This document shows, in pieces, positions 32,763 through 42,131 of a stretch of DNA of 64,000 bases. Source of the stretch: CAZNPL01 sp964574815 (GTDB taxonomy: Bacteria; Planctomycetota; Phycisphaerae; UBA1845); NCBI GenBank assembly GCA_964574815.1, contig CAZNPL010000027.1:32994-96993 (forward strand), written 5' to 3'. Positions within the stretch are counted from its first letter, which is position 1. Each line of letters starts with the position of its first letter. The notes below the pieces were generated by a model that worked only from the letters and a program-made list of their open reading frames with translations, ran no database searches and was not told the origin of the DNA. The position numbers were made by a program, and so were the translations under genes.

Positions 32763-34223
32763 ATGAGTCAGAGATGGATGCTGGTAGGAATCGCTGCGTT
32801 GCTTCTGGTGCCGGCGGGGTGCTCTCAGAAGCAGACTGAAATGACTCCGCTTGCGGTTCGTTTCGTCCTTCCACCGGTTCCCGAGCGGTTCGCCGACCTT
32901 ACGCCGGATGGCGAAACTCGGGCGCTGACGTCGACCTATGACGACACCTACGTGGAGACCGTTGCGGACAACGACATTGTGGACCGCTCCGAGGAGCTGC
33001 ACGTGGCCTTGTGGGGCGGCGATTTCCACGGCAACGATGTGACGTTTGCCGGCGTGCCTCTTAAGCCGGGCCACTACACGTTCGGCTGCTGGGACCAGGA
33101 CGACGAATCCGCGTTCAAGGGCTGGGTGCGCGTCAACACCGGTGGCACCAACCTTGTCAACACCTTGCAACAGTGGAAGACGGAGATCCCCAAGCAGAAG
33201 CAGTGGCTCGCCTACGAATTCGAGCTCAACGGCAAGCTGAACACGACCGACTCGAGCGTGTTCAGGAACTTCGCCAAGCAGCTTCGCGCGTTCGAACGCC
33301 TCGAGCGTCAGATCGACGAGGTGATTGCGCACGAGCAGCAGATGCGCCAGGAGATGGACCGCGAGCGTAACAACTTCCTGTCGCAAACCGAGATCCTGGT
33401 GCTGCCCGGCGACGAGGGATGGTTCTATCCCACGACCATGCCGGCCTTCACGCAGCAGGATGTGCAACTGGTCAAATCAGGCAACTCGATGACCAAGCTG
33501 ATGATGGTGGCCGACTACGAAAGGGCCCAGGGCAGGCTGCGGCTGGTCAATCGTCTGACCAATGAGCTGCGCGGCTGTCGGTCGGCGATGGCCGAGGAAG
33601 TGGACCGGCTCGAACGTCGGAAACGCTTCTACACCATCACGGACCACATCTATCAGCACGATCGCAAGTTCGTCGAGAACGAAATGCGCATCCAGCAGGC
33701 GCTGGCGGCCATCGACCGATTGAACGAGCAGATCGACGATATGCGCGACCGGCGCCTGGCGCTGGCGTTTGCAACCGAACTGGTGGCTCCGGATGACACG
33801 TTCCAGCCGCTGGAGGACGAACGCCGTGATCTCGAACAGGAGCGCGCGGTGCTGGAGGCCAAGCGGAAACGCCTTGTGGCGCTGGTCGGCGAGGCGGATG
33901 AGAACGGCCCGCGGCGCATTGCACTGGAACGCGAACGGCAGCGCGTGATCCGGAACATTGAGGAAATCGATCATCAGTTCGACGTGCTGGCCGAGGCCCG
34001 AAACGTTCTGGACCACATGAAGGATACGACCTTCGTGATCCACCGTCAGGGCGACTCGCGCTTGATCACGGCGACGTTTGTCGAGCCCGATGCCCCGTTC
34101 CACATCCGGGACGCGATCGAGAGACAGTGCCTGATGACGGTGCGGCTGCAGTCGACCGACACCGAGTTCGATCCGAACGCCGGCGGACCGAGGGCACGAA
34201 CCGCGTCGTGGGATCAGCCGTAG
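32763..34223 (+). CDS. Putative lipoprotein with long coiled-coil regions
   Basis: 486 residues from ATG 32763, with AGGAG upstream. The lipobox LLLVPAGC follows a short signal. A beta-rich N-terminal part (ELHVALWGGDFHGNDVTFAG) is followed by extensive charged heptad-like helix: RLEQ-type segments near 200-230 and EDERRDLEQERAVLEAKRKR near 370-400, and AFERLERQIDEVIAHEQQMR. No known domain was recognised. It is probably a periplasmic or surface lipoprotein that assembles through coiled coils. Confidence 0.75.
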   Translation: MSQRWMLVGIAALLLVPAGCSQKQTEMTPLAVRFVLPPVPERFADLTPDGETRALTSTYDDTYVETVADNDIVDRSEELHVALWGGDFHGNDVTFAGVPLKPGHYTFGCWDQDDESAFKGWVRVNTGGTNLVNTLQQWKTEIPKQKQWLAYEFELNGKLNTTDSSVFRNFAKQLRAFERLERQIDEVIAHEQQMRQEMDRERNNFLSQTEILVLPGDEGWFYPTTMPAFTQQDVQLVKSGNSMTKLMMVADYERAQGRLRLVNRLTNELRGCRSAMAEEVDRLERRKRFYTITDHIYQHDRKFVENEMRIQQALAAIDRLNEQIDDMRDRRLALAFATELVAPDDTFQPLEDERRDLEQERAVLEAKRKRLVALVGEADENGPRRIALERERQRVIRNIEEIDHQFDVLAEARNVLDHMKDTTFVIHRQGDSRLITATFVEPDAPFHIRDAIERQCLMTVRLQSTDTEFDPNAGGPRARTASWDQP

Positions 34224-34288
34224 TCGGGCGCCTGTTGGCGGACGGGCGTCCGCCGGTCCACCGACACCTGGCATAGCGAACAACATCG

Positions 34289-34328
34289 ACGGTCTCGCGA
34301 GGGAACCGCCTCGCGAGACCGTTTTTTC
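34289..34328 (+). terminator. Intrinsic terminator
   Basis: ACGGTCTCGCGAGG pairs with CCTCGCGAGACCGT around a short loop and is followed by TTTTTT. It sits 65 bases after the lipoprotein gene and is the clearest factor-independent terminator in the window. Confidence 0.85.
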
Positions 34329-34330
34329 TT

Positions 34331-34430
34331 GACAGGAGCCGGCAATCAGAAAACAGGAGCCACAACACGTCGCAGCCGTGCCCCCTCAAACTCCTGACTT
34401 CTGTCGCCTGTATTCTGACTTCTTCTTTCC
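34331..34430. repeat. Intergenic CAGGAG/CTCCTG repeat, copy 1
   Basis: ACAGGAGCC motifs on the left and CTCCTGACTTCTGTCGCCTG with TATTCTGACTTC on the right form an imperfect inverted repeat. A related element occurs at 55013-55108. Confidence 0.5.
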
Positions 34431-35033
34431 TCACTTTCTTCCGAATGGCCACCACTTCCTGGGGCTTGAAGATTCGGATTCGTCAAGTTGGCTCCGCATC
34501 GCCGCCGTCTTGGGCAGCTTGGCGCGCATCTCCAGAAGGCGGCGCTTCGAGAACAGCTCGGGACGCTCACGGCGGCGGCCGCGTGTGGCCTCAGTGAAAA
34601 TGGCCTCTTCCGGGGGCAGTTCGTCTTCCGAGCCGTAGAACCTGATCGCCTCCTCCAGGCACTGAGCAGCCTCGTACCCGAGCCGCCGCGCCGCGATCTT
34701 GTCCTTCTCGTCGGCCGCCGCCTCGATAATCACCCGAAAGAGAACGATCCACTGGCCGACGTCAATGATCTCCGAAGGCTCGTCCGTCGGATTGACAACC
34801 GGATAAAGTGCACGCGGGTCCTCCGGCCGATGATCCTCGGGCAGACTGAAGGTCAGCTCGCGACGGTGTCCGCAGGCCCCGCACCGGGCAACCAAGGTCA
34901 ACTCGCGATCGTCCGGCGTGTCCCATTTGCCCAGATGCTCCAGCGGGCCACGTCCACACGCTTCGCACGGCGTGGCCATCAAATACAGTTGAATCTCGGC
35001 CAGGCTGTGAGCTTGGAGGGGGCGCGGCGTCAT
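34431..35033 (-). CDS. Zinc-ribbon protein of unknown function
   Basis: 200 residues. The N-terminus has CEACGRGPLEHLGKW and VARCGACGHRRELTF, two CxxC pairs forming a zinc ribbon. A helical middle (IAARRLGYEAAQCLEEAIRF) and a basic tail (RGRRRERPELFSKRR) follow. It contains no membrane segment. The arrangement resembles small planctomycete conserved hypotheticals; I recognise no function. It lies 56 bases downstream of the lipoprotein gene at 35090-35941. Confidence 0.72.
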   Translation of the reverse strand: MTPRPLQAHSLAEIQLYLMATPCEACGRGPLEHLGKWDTPDDRELTLVARCGACGHRRELTFSLPEDHRPEDPRALYPVVNPTDEPSEIIDVGQWIVLFRVIIEAAADEKDKIAARRLGYEAAQCLEEAIRFYGSEDELPPEEAIFTEATRGRRRERPELFSKRRLLEMRAKLPKTAAMRSQLDESESSSPRKWWPFGRK

Positions 35034-35089
35034 GTGATTCCTGCCCGCCGATCGGCGATTGCCGCGTCCGGTGCGGCCGGAGTCTGATT

Positions 35090-35941
35090 CTAAGAACCGC
35101 CACCCTCGCCAGGCGGCGTACCCTGGCCCATCGACATCATGGCAGTCATAAGCTGGGCTGCCCGTTGCTCGCGCGTCAGGGAAGTGTCCTGGATAATGGC
35201 GGTCATTCGATCGACGGCCTGCGTCATGTTTGCGAGCGTGCGGTTCATGAGGTCGGGATCATCCGGCAGGCTCGGGTCGACAATCAGCCATTGGTCCCCT
35301 TGTTTTTCAAATCGCATTTCGCCTGCCGGACTTTGCGGCGCGGGAATAGACGCCACTGTTTCCGACGTGATCATAAGCTGGTCGAGATCGAGATTGGGGC
35401 GGGCCAGGCTTTCCAGCATCGGAGCAAGCTGAGCGTGCAGTTGTGGATTGAACTCTTCAAGAGCTGAGTAAAGAGACTCTACGGACTTCATCAAGGCTAC
35501 GGAGTTCGCCGCGCTGGCCTCGAGCACCGGGCGCTGGCGCTCGACGTACAGGGTGGCGATGGTCTCGAAGTCGCGGTTTTCAAACGCGGCGAGAAATCGG
35601 TCCACGAGGTCCGTGATAGCCGCGCGGTCGTCGCCGCCCGGAGCGCGTGTCACTTCTGCATCGCCTGCCGCACCGGGCGCGCCCTCCGCGTCGTCTGCTT
35701 CCGAAGGCTCGCCGGCCGCGGGCGGCGGGGGAAGTTCCTCGGGCGGAGTCAGGGGCACCAGGTTGGCCCGTCCGTTGAGAATCTGATCGTTGAAGTTCGG
35801 CATGACCGGCGGCGGCAGGGGATTCTCCGCGGTGCCCATGTTCGTCGGATAATCAGGCGGCGCCTCGCCGTTCCGGCAGGCGGCGGCCGGGACGATCAGG
35901 CATATCCAGGCCACAAGGACGGGTGCTTTTACGCAGTTCAT
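35090..35941 (-). CDS. Putative lipoprotein
   Basis: 283 residues from ATG 35941. The signal APVLVAWICLIVPAAAC ends in a possible lipobox. A Pro/Ala/Glu-rich linker (PPPPAAGEPSEADDAEGAPG) leads to a helical domain containing ITDLVDRFLAAFENRDFETI and LYVERQRPVLEASAANS, which recalls SnoaL/NTF2-like folds used in small secreted proteins. Function is unknown. It is on the same strand as the AGCS symporter gene, 100 bases downstream. Confidence 0.68.
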   Translation of the reverse strand: MNCVKAPVLVAWICLIVPAAACRNGEAPPDYPTNMGTAENPLPPPVMPNFNDQILNGRANLVPLTPPEELPPPPAAGEPSEADDAEGAPGAAGDAEVTRAPGGDDRAAITDLVDRFLAAFENRDFETIATLYVERQRPVLEASAANSVALMKSVESLYSALEEFNPQLHAQLAPMLESLARPNLDLDQLMITSETVASIPAPQSPAGEMRFEKQGDQWLIVDPSLPDDPDLMNRTLANMTQAVDRMTAIIQDTSLTREQRAAQLMTAMMSMGQGTPPGEGGGS

Positions 35942-36041
35942 GAGGCTGATCTCGAGGTTCGATTCCGTGAAAGAACGATAGCGGTGACCGCCCCAAGCGT
36001 CAACGGGCCGGGAATACACCCGTCTCCGACCCGTGCGTGCC

Positions 36042-37895
36042 TCATCGTGAAGGCTTCATTTCTCCGGAGTCCAGTTTTCGGAAGTACTCCCTGGACGCGG
36101 CAAGAAGCTTGGGCATCAGGATCAGAACGGCCGGCAGATTGCACAGCACCATGAGCCCTGTCGTTCCGTCGGAGAAGTCGTACACGGTAGAGAATTCGGG
36201 CAAGACCATCCCGAGAAAGACGAAGATCACAAAGACGAATTTGTACGGAAGGACGGCACGGCCTCCGAGGAGATACTCGGCGCCCTTCTCTCCGTAATAG
36301 GACCAACTGAGCATCGTGCTGAAGCCGAACAGACAGACGCCGATCGTAACGACCCACTTGCCCATGCCGGTGATACCGGCGTCAAATGCGAAGCGCATCA
36401 TCTCGGCGCCGTCGAGACCGAGATGAACCGGCATGCCAGGCTTGACACGCTGCAATTCCTTTCGCAATGCGGCACGATCCTCCGATGAGGCCCCCGTCTC
36501 GCGCACGTCCAGAAGAACGGTCTTGACGCCCGACCAGGCAGGATCCGGGTCGTGGTCCACCTCTGTAATGGTCAGTTTGAGTTCTTCCGGCTCCTCGCCT
36601 CTTTCGCGCTTGATGTGAATCGACAGCTTGGTATCGGACTTGCGGTCCTCGATCACTTCGCGACGGTACGACTCCCCGAAGCGAGATGGAATGTCGTGAT
36701 CGACCTGGACGAGGGCCGTGTTCTCGTCCGTCGAGGCGACGACCCCGAGGTGGGGGCGATTCCAGACGCCCGTCATGAGCAGAACGAGGGCGCTCATCGT
36801 GCAGATCACAATGGTGTCGACGAACGGGCCTATGCCGGCGACCACGCCCTCACGCACCGGCTCATCCGTTTTAGCTGCCGCGTGCGCCATCGCAGCCGAA
36901 CCCTCACCGGCCTCGTTGCTGAAACACGCACGCCGAAGTCCCCACGTGAAGGCGACCCACAGGCCGACGCCGACAAACGCGCCCTCCGCGTCGTAGGGTT
37001 TGAAGGCGTGTTTGAGGATGAGACCGAGATAATACGGAATCTCGGTCGCGTGGCTCAAAATGATGTACAGGGCGCCGAGCACGTACAGAACGCACATGAA
37101 CGGAACGAGCTTGGCCGCGACCCGCCCGATGCGCCGGATACCTCCAATGATCACGAGGGCGACCAGCGCCGAGACGACGGTGGCCGAGAAGTAGGGATCC
37201 ACGCCGAAGTTGCTGAACAGCACCTTTTTCACATTCCAGCCCTGGAACATGTTCCCGCCGCCGAAGCTGTTGAGCATCGTGGCCACGGCGAACAGAATGG
37301 CGAGAACCTTGAAGACCACCCATAGGACGTTTCCACGCGCTCGCAGCGGCTCGACCAGTGCCTTCTGCATGTACCACATCGGACCGCCGCGAACCTCGCC
37401 GCGGGCCCGCTCCAGGGCGCCCGGCTCGGGCGGCGGTTCTCCGCGGTACTCCAACGTTCGCGTTTCGGTGTCGGATTCCATCAGCGCCGGTGCGCCGGGG
37501 TCGGGAACGTCGCGGACGTCACGGTACATCACGGCAAGACTGCACTCGGCGAACTTCAGCGCCATGCCGAAAAAGCCCACGATCCACATCCAGAAGACCG
37601 CGCCCGGACCGCCCAGCGAGACCGCGACCGCCACCCCGGCGATGTTCCCCAAGCCCACGGTGGCCGACAGCGCGGCGCAAAGGGCCTGAAAGTGCGAAAT
37701 GGCGCCTGGATCGTCGGGATCGTCGAACTTGCCTCGGATGCAATCCAGCCCGTGAGTCATGACCCGCCACTGGGCGAATTTGGTCGCGATCGAGTAGGCC
37801 AGCCCGCATCCAAGCAGAAGGATGAACAACGGCGTGGACCAGACGACGTCAACGAAGCCTTTGGCAAAGTCTCCAAGGGTCATGGCAAGGGGCAT
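36042..37895 (-). CDS. AGCS-family sodium:alanine/glycine symporter with large insertion
   Basis: 617 residues, against about 450-480 for typical members. ATG 37895 is preceded by GGAG. Family signatures include FQALCAALSATVGLGNIAGV and GFFGMALKFAECSLAVMYRD. The extra length is a polar insert of about 125 residues (roughly 385-510, KLSIHIKRERGEEPEELKLT), between membrane segments. The family imports alanine or glycine with Na+. The insert probably forms a soluble domain. It is divergent from an NSS symporter gene. Confidence 0.9.
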   Translation of the reverse strand: MPLAMTLGDFAKGFVDVVWSTPLFILLLGCGLAYSIATKFAQWRVMTHGLDCIRGKFDDPDDPGAISHFQALCAALSATVGLGNIAGVAVAVSLGGPGAVFWMWIVGFFGMALKFAECSLAVMYRDVRDVPDPGAPALMESDTETRTLEYRGEPPPEPGALERARGEVRGGPMWYMQKALVEPLRARGNVLWVVFKVLAILFAVATMLNSFGGGNMFQGWNVKKVLFSNFGVDPYFSATVVSALVALVIIGGIRRIGRVAAKLVPFMCVLYVLGALYIILSHATEIPYYLGLILKHAFKPYDAEGAFVGVGLWVAFTWGLRRACFSNEAGEGSAAMAHAAAKTDEPVREGVVAGIGPFVDTIVICTMSALVLLMTGVWNRPHLGVVASTDENTALVQVDHDIPSRFGESYRREVIEDRKSDTKLSIHIKRERGEEPEELKLTITEVDHDPDPAWSGVKTVLLDVRETGASSEDRAALRKELQRVKPGMPVHLGLDGAEMMRFAFDAGITGMGKWVVTIGVCLFGFSTMLSWSYYGEKGAEYLLGGRAVLPYKFVFVIFVFLGMVLPEFSTVYDFSDGTTGLMVLCNLPAVLILMPKLLAASREYFRKLDSGEMKPSR

Positions 37896-38100
37896 AGCGC
37901 GCTCCAGGTCAAAGGGCCCGGCCCGACACGATTAAAAGGCCGGATTGTAGGTGAGAGGGCGTTCCGTGCAACATCCCGTCCCGCCGGGCCGCTTGGCTTG
38001 ATTGCATTCGGCCGCGTCGGGTATGGTGCGGACCGTCCGCGGCACTTGGCGCGGTCGGCGGACGCGATGCCGGAAGAGATTCGAACTTCAGGAATCGGCT

Positions 38101-39906
38101 ATGAGCGATCTGTTGGACGCGGACGGATCATCTCGACGCGAGCATTGGGGCTCGAAGACCGGCGTGATCCTGGCGGTGGCCGGCTCGGCTGTCGGGTTGG
38201 GAAATTTCCTTCGCTTCCCGGGAGTCGCCGCCAACAACGGCGGCGGGGCCTTCATGGTCCCCTACCTGATCAGCTTTCTCGTGCTCGGAATTCCGATCTG
38301 CTGGTGCGAGTGGACCATGGGCAGACTCGGCGGCCGATTCGGGCAGAACAACGGGCCGGGCATACTCTACGCCCTGTGGCGCCGCGTGCCGGCCGAAGGC
38401 ATCGGTGGCCTGACGCTTTTCATCCCGGTCACCGTATATATGTACTACGTCGTGCTCGAGGCGTGGTGCCTGTGGTACGCCGTCGAGTTCTTCCGCGGCG
38501 GATTCGCCGAGATGTTCGGCGAGGCCGTTCGCGCGGCGGCCGATCAAGCCCGCGAAGGGGAAGCAGTGGTAGCGCGCTCGGGCGAGTACTTCGCCGACGC
38601 CACCGGGCAGGCCGCCAATGGCGACATGTTCAAGGGCAACATGCTGTGGATGGTGCTGATCTGTTTCGCGGTGAATTTCGTGATCATCTACCGGGGGGTC
38701 ACCAAGGGCATCGAAACGTTCTGCAAGGTCGCCATGCCACTGCTGATCGGCTGTGCCGTCATCATCCTCGTCCGCGTGCTGACGCTGGACAACATCTCCA
38801 CCGGGCTCGGGTTCATGTGGAACCCGGAGTGGGAAAAACTGACGGATTGGTCCGTCTGGTTGGCGGCTTCGGGACAGATATTCTTCTCCTTGAGCGTGGG
38901 CTTCGGGTTGATCCTCTGCTATTCGAGCTACTTGAAACCGAATGACGATGTCGTGCTGACGTCGCTGAGCGCCTCCAGCACCAACGAGTTCTGTGAGGTC
39001 GTGCTCGGCGGAATGATCGTCGTGCCAACTGCCTTTCTTTTCCTCGGGGCGGACGCGGCGCGCGGCAGCACCTTCGGGTTGGGGTTCGTGACGGTCCCCG
39101 GCATCATGCACTTTATGCCGGGTGGAAGCTTCTTCGGCGGCATGTGGTTCGGCCTGCTCTTCCTCGCGGCCGTGACGTCGTCGCTGAGCATGCTGCAGCC
39201 GGCGATCGCGTTCCTCGAAGACGGATTCGGATTGAATCGGCGCGGCAGCGTACTGGTTCTGGGTTTCGTCACAGCGCTCGGGGCGTTCCCGGCGATGTAC
39301 TTTACTCACAACTTGACCGGGCTGGACAACACCGACTTCTGGTGCAGTCTCATGATGGTCGTGGCCGCCACCGGACAGGTGTTCGTGTTCAGTTGGGTGA
39401 TCGGGGCCGAGCGCGCCTGCCGGGAAACCAACCGGGGGGCGGACTTTCCTTTGCCCCGGTTCATGCCGTTCATGTTGCGCTACATCACGCCGACGTTTCT
39501 CGTGGTGGTGCTCGTCGCCTGGGCTGCCACGACTGCCCCGGATTATCTCAGAGGGATGAACCCGGAGATACGCGGAACCGAAGCCGCCCGCGATGTGTAC
39601 GAAGCAGCGATACGGGAGCGGTTCGCCGACGCGGGCCTGACCGAGGAGGAGATGGAGGCGAAAGTCATCGCGCTGATCGGCTCGGCCGGTGTCCCCGCCA
39701 GACTGCCCCAATGGTTGAACGGCCATCAGGCCGCGGCCCGTGGGGCCATGAGCAAGGCCTCCACCGATGCGATCGTCGCCCGCTTCGTCTTCATCGGCAT
39801 GATCCTGTTCTACGTGGCCATTTTCGCCTTGAGCGACATCGCTTGTCGCAATCGGATCGGCGCCACCATCGCCAGGGCGGACGAGGCAGGCGTCAGCCTG
39901 GAGTGA
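38101..39906 (+). CDS. Sodium:neurotransmitter symporter (NSS) family transporter
   Basis: 601 residues from ATG 38101, with AGGA upstream. The N-terminal signature WGSKTGVILAVAGSAVGLGN, then FLRFPGVAANNGGGAFMVPY, holds the unwound helix 1 that binds Na+ and substrate. About 11-12 helices are present, including the LeuT-like segments. A soluble loop of about 80 residues near 480-560 separates the last helices. It probably imports an amino acid with Na+. It is followed 2 bases later by a MetS-type small subunit gene. Confidence 0.93.
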   Translation: MSDLLDADGSSRREHWGSKTGVILAVAGSAVGLGNFLRFPGVAANNGGGAFMVPYLISFLVLGIPICWCEWTMGRLGGRFGQNNGPGILYALWRRVPAEGIGGLTLFIPVTVYMYYVVLEAWCLWYAVEFFRGGFAEMFGEAVRAAADQAREGEAVVARSGEYFADATGQAANGDMFKGNMLWMVLICFAVNFVIIYRGVTKGIETFCKVAMPLLIGCAVIILVRVLTLDNISTGLGFMWNPEWEKLTDWSVWLAASGQIFFSLSVGFGLILCYSSYLKPNDDVVLTSLSASSTNEFCEVVLGGMIVVPTAFLFLGADAARGSTFGLGFVTVPGIMHFMPGGSFFGGMWFGLLFLAAVTSSLSMLQPAIAFLEDGFGLNRRGSVLVLGFVTALGAFPAMYFTHNLTGLDNTDFWCSLMMVVAATGQVFVFSWVIGAERACRETNRGADFPLPRFMPFMLRYITPTFLVVVLVAWAATTAPDYLRGMNPEIRGTEAARDVYEAAIRERFADAGLTEEEMEAKVIALIGSAGVPARLPQWLNGHQAAARGAMSKASTDAIVARFVFIGMILFYVAIFALSDIACRNRIGATIARADEAGVSLE

Positions 39907-39908
39907 CC

Positions 39909-40112
39909 ATGACAGCGTTGCGTACGTTGCTGGCTCAATCGTCGGAAACAGATGTGGTGTTGGAGCCCTCGGGTATGGTGATGATGGGGCTGAGCATCCT
40001 GCTCGTCCTGGGCCTGATGACGTTCTGCCTGATCCGGATACTCCGCGAACCCACGCCGCAAAACCACCATCATACGCCGCTGGATATCGACACCAGGGAT
40101 CGGGAGGTGTGA
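39909..40112 (+). CDS. Small NSS transporter subunit (MetS-like)
   Basis: 67 residues, one transmembrane helix: GMVMMGLSILLVLGLMTFCL, then IRILREPTP. Small single-helix subunits encoded directly after bacterial NSS transporters include MetS, needed for MetP activity in corynebacteria. Position and size match; the sequence itself is weakly conserved. Confidence 0.75.
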   Translation: MTALRTLLAQSSETDVVLEPSGMVMMGLSILLVLGLMTFCLIRILREPTPQNHHHTPLDIDTRDREV

Positions 40113-40487
40113 GAAGTCGGTGAGACGGCCTTGCAAGGACGCCATGGGCGAGCAGAGCTGCCGCGCACGTGTTTAGCGTACTCAAAGGGTGCCACGGGCA
40201 ACTCGGTTCTCGCGTAGGGGCGAGAACCGAGTTGCCCGTGCTCGTTGGCACGCGGCGGCAGCGCGGGCGCTGCTCGCCGCGTCCGCGCCCGTCCCGACGG
40301 ATTGAGACCGGCAACTTCACCCGGCCGCCCGGACAACGGTGACAGGCATGACGGACATCGAGCGCCTGATGTACGGCGCCGAACGGCAGTGGCTCGGCAT
40401 GCTGAGGGCTTCGGGAGTACTGGAACCAGTTGCGCCCGTGTGTTAACCGCTCTTCATGATCGAGCCTCAAAGCGCCGCAGTACCCTC
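40113..40487. other. Gene-free stretch with perfect inverted repeat
   Basis: 375 bases between two genes that point toward each other. It contains the 48-base inverted repeat at 40193-40240 and otherwise nothing recognisable. Confidence 0.5.
40193..40240. repeat. Perfect 21-bp inverted repeat with 6-base loop
   Basis: Arms 40193-40213 and 40220-40240 are exact complements, starting CACGGGCAACTCGG. It is preceded by GGGTGC, as in the shorter hairpins at 16294 and 47551, so it may belong to the same dispersed family. It could also terminate transcription, but no T-run follows. Confidence 0.75.
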
Positions 40488-41117
40488 TTACCACACATCC
40501 GGGTCGGTCGGTGGAGGCGTGTCACCCGGTGGCGGCCCGAACAGACGCTCCATCTCGTTGAGGATTTCGACCACCCTGGCTTCGTTGCGCTTGGCGACGA
40601 ATTGCCCGGTCAGCTCGGCGCGATCGAACAAACGAGGTGCATCCCCCAGGCGGCGATGTGGTTTGAGCGAGGATCGCTCCAGCCGCCCCGTCGCTTCAGT
40701 CCGCTCGCGATTCTCCGTGAAGCTTACGAATCCGCTGCCCCGGAAATCGGCGCCCGTGGGCCAGGTCACGATCATGTAGGCGACGGTCGCGTTGATCATG
40801 GTCTGCTCAGCGGGTGTCCGTCCCGGTACTGCCCGCCAGAACGTGCGCAGGTGCACAACCTGAACATTCTCCAAGCCGCCGTCGCCGCGCGTCGTATGCC
40901 GTGCGACGAGCTCCAGATTTCGCCCCGCATCGAAGCGATAGTAGCATTCGTCGAAGCTCTGATGGTACCCCTGCGACACGCCCGAAGGCCGGTAGTCAAT
41001 CACGTCAAAACGGGTCCCTTCGGGGGCACAGCCCGAGACCAGCGGCCATAGCATGACGAACGCCGTTAGAAGGCAAAATGGGCATCTATACCGTTTCACG
41101 GGCGCGAACGTAGCCAT
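40488..41117 (-). CDS. Putative lipoprotein
   Basis: 209 residues from ATG 41117; a TTG at 41135 is the longer option. The signal LLTAFVMLWPLVSGC has a plausible lipobox. The mature protein contains YHQSFDECYYRFDAGRNLEL, RTFWRAVPGRTP and VTWPTGADFRGSGFVSF; no family was recognised. Its C-terminus is Pro-rich. It is divergent from mqnA. Confidence 0.7.
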   Translation of the reverse strand: MATFAPVKRYRCPFCLLTAFVMLWPLVSGCAPEGTRFDVIDYRPSGVSQGYHQSFDECYYRFDAGRNLELVARHTTRGDGGLENVQVVHLRTFWRAVPGRTPAEQTMINATVAYMIVTWPTGADFRGSGFVSFTENRERTEATGRLERSSLKPHRRLGDAPRLFDRAELTGQFVAKRNEARVVEILNEMERLFGPPPGDTPPPTDPDVW

Positions 41118-41306
41118 CCGCTGTCGTTGCGTCAACGATGGGCAGCCCGATGATTGGGCGAGAGTGTGCGCTGCAGCTTTCAGAAACCGTGAAACGACAA
41201 GCGCGAGGCTGGCGAGTCGTCGTTCGGCACTTATAATCCCGCTGATATAGGCCGGGACCTGCGGCCCTCAACCGGGATGGGCGACCGGCGAGCAGGAACA
41301 GAGCGC

Positions 41307-42131
41307 ATGGCCGGCGATTCAAACTCACAGATCGAGAGATTACGCGTCGGAGCAGTCTCATTCTTCAATACGCGCCCGCTCGTCTACGGTCTCGAGGAAA
41401 CGCCGCGCATCGAAGTGAGCTTTGCCGTGCCTTCGCGCCTCGGAGGAATGCTCGAGGGAGGCCTGGTTGACGTGGCGCTCATTCCGGTCGTGGATGCGGT
41501 CCGCAGAGGTCGCGCGTGGACGATCGTCTCGGACGCCTGCATCGCGTGCGACGGCCCCACGTTGACGGTGCGGGTGTTTTCACGCGTCGATCCGTCCGAG
41601 GTCACGACGCTGCACGTGGATCAACACTCGCACACCTCGGTAGCGCTGGCCGCCATCATCTGGCGCGAGCGATTCGGCCGAAACCTGGAGCTCGCCCCGT
41701 TCGACGTCGACGCCGGCGGGGCGCAAACGCTCGCCTCCGCACACGCCGTCTTGTTGATAGGCGACAAGGTGGTTCGCCCACCGGCCGGATTGGAGGAATT
41801 CTCCACGCAGGTGGATCTCGGCGCGGCGTGGCGATCGTTGACCGGACTGCCGTTTGTCTTCGCAGTCTGGGCCGCACGCGGAGACAACGTGCCGGCCGAC
41901 GCGGCGAAAATCCTCTCGGCCGCCCGCGATGCGGGCGTGGCCCACGCGGAAAGAATTGCGGCCACCGACGGCCCCCGAATGGGGTGGCCCGCAGAACTGG
42001 GTCGGCGTTACCTGACCGAATACCTCTGCTTCACTCTGACCGAGCGACATCGCGTGGCGATGCGACGCTTCTTCGATTTGGCACGTCGGCACGAGGTGCT
42101 GCCCGCGACGCAGGAACCCGTATTCGCATGA
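41307..42131 (+). CDS. mqnA: Chorismate dehydratase MqnA
   Basis: 274 residues from ATG 41307, with AGGA upstream. The opening LRVGAVSFFNTRPLVYGLEE and the block GMLEGGLVDVALIPVVD are typical of MqnA, a periplasmic-binding-protein-like fold used here as an enzyme. It dehydrates chorismate to 3-enolpyruvylbenzoate, the first committed step of the futalosine menaquinone pathway. Its stop overlaps the start of mqnC by 4 bases. Confidence 0.9.
   Translation: MAGDSNSQIERLRVGAVSFFNTRPLVYGLEETPRIEVSFAVPSRLGGMLEGGLVDVALIPVVDAVRRGRAWTIVSDACIACDGPTLTVRVFSRVDPSEVTTLHVDQHSHTSVALAAIIWRERFGRNLELAPFDVDAGGAQTLASAHAVLLIGDKVVRPPAGLEEFSTQVDLGAAWRSLTGLPFVFAVWAARGDNVPADAAKILSAARDAGVAHAERIAATDGPRMGWPAELGRRYLTEYLCFTLTERHRVAMRRFFDLARRHEVLPATQEPVFA

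Noticed and set aside
40193..40240. End of an insertion sequence
   Set aside because: No transposase gene or second terminal repeat is nearby.
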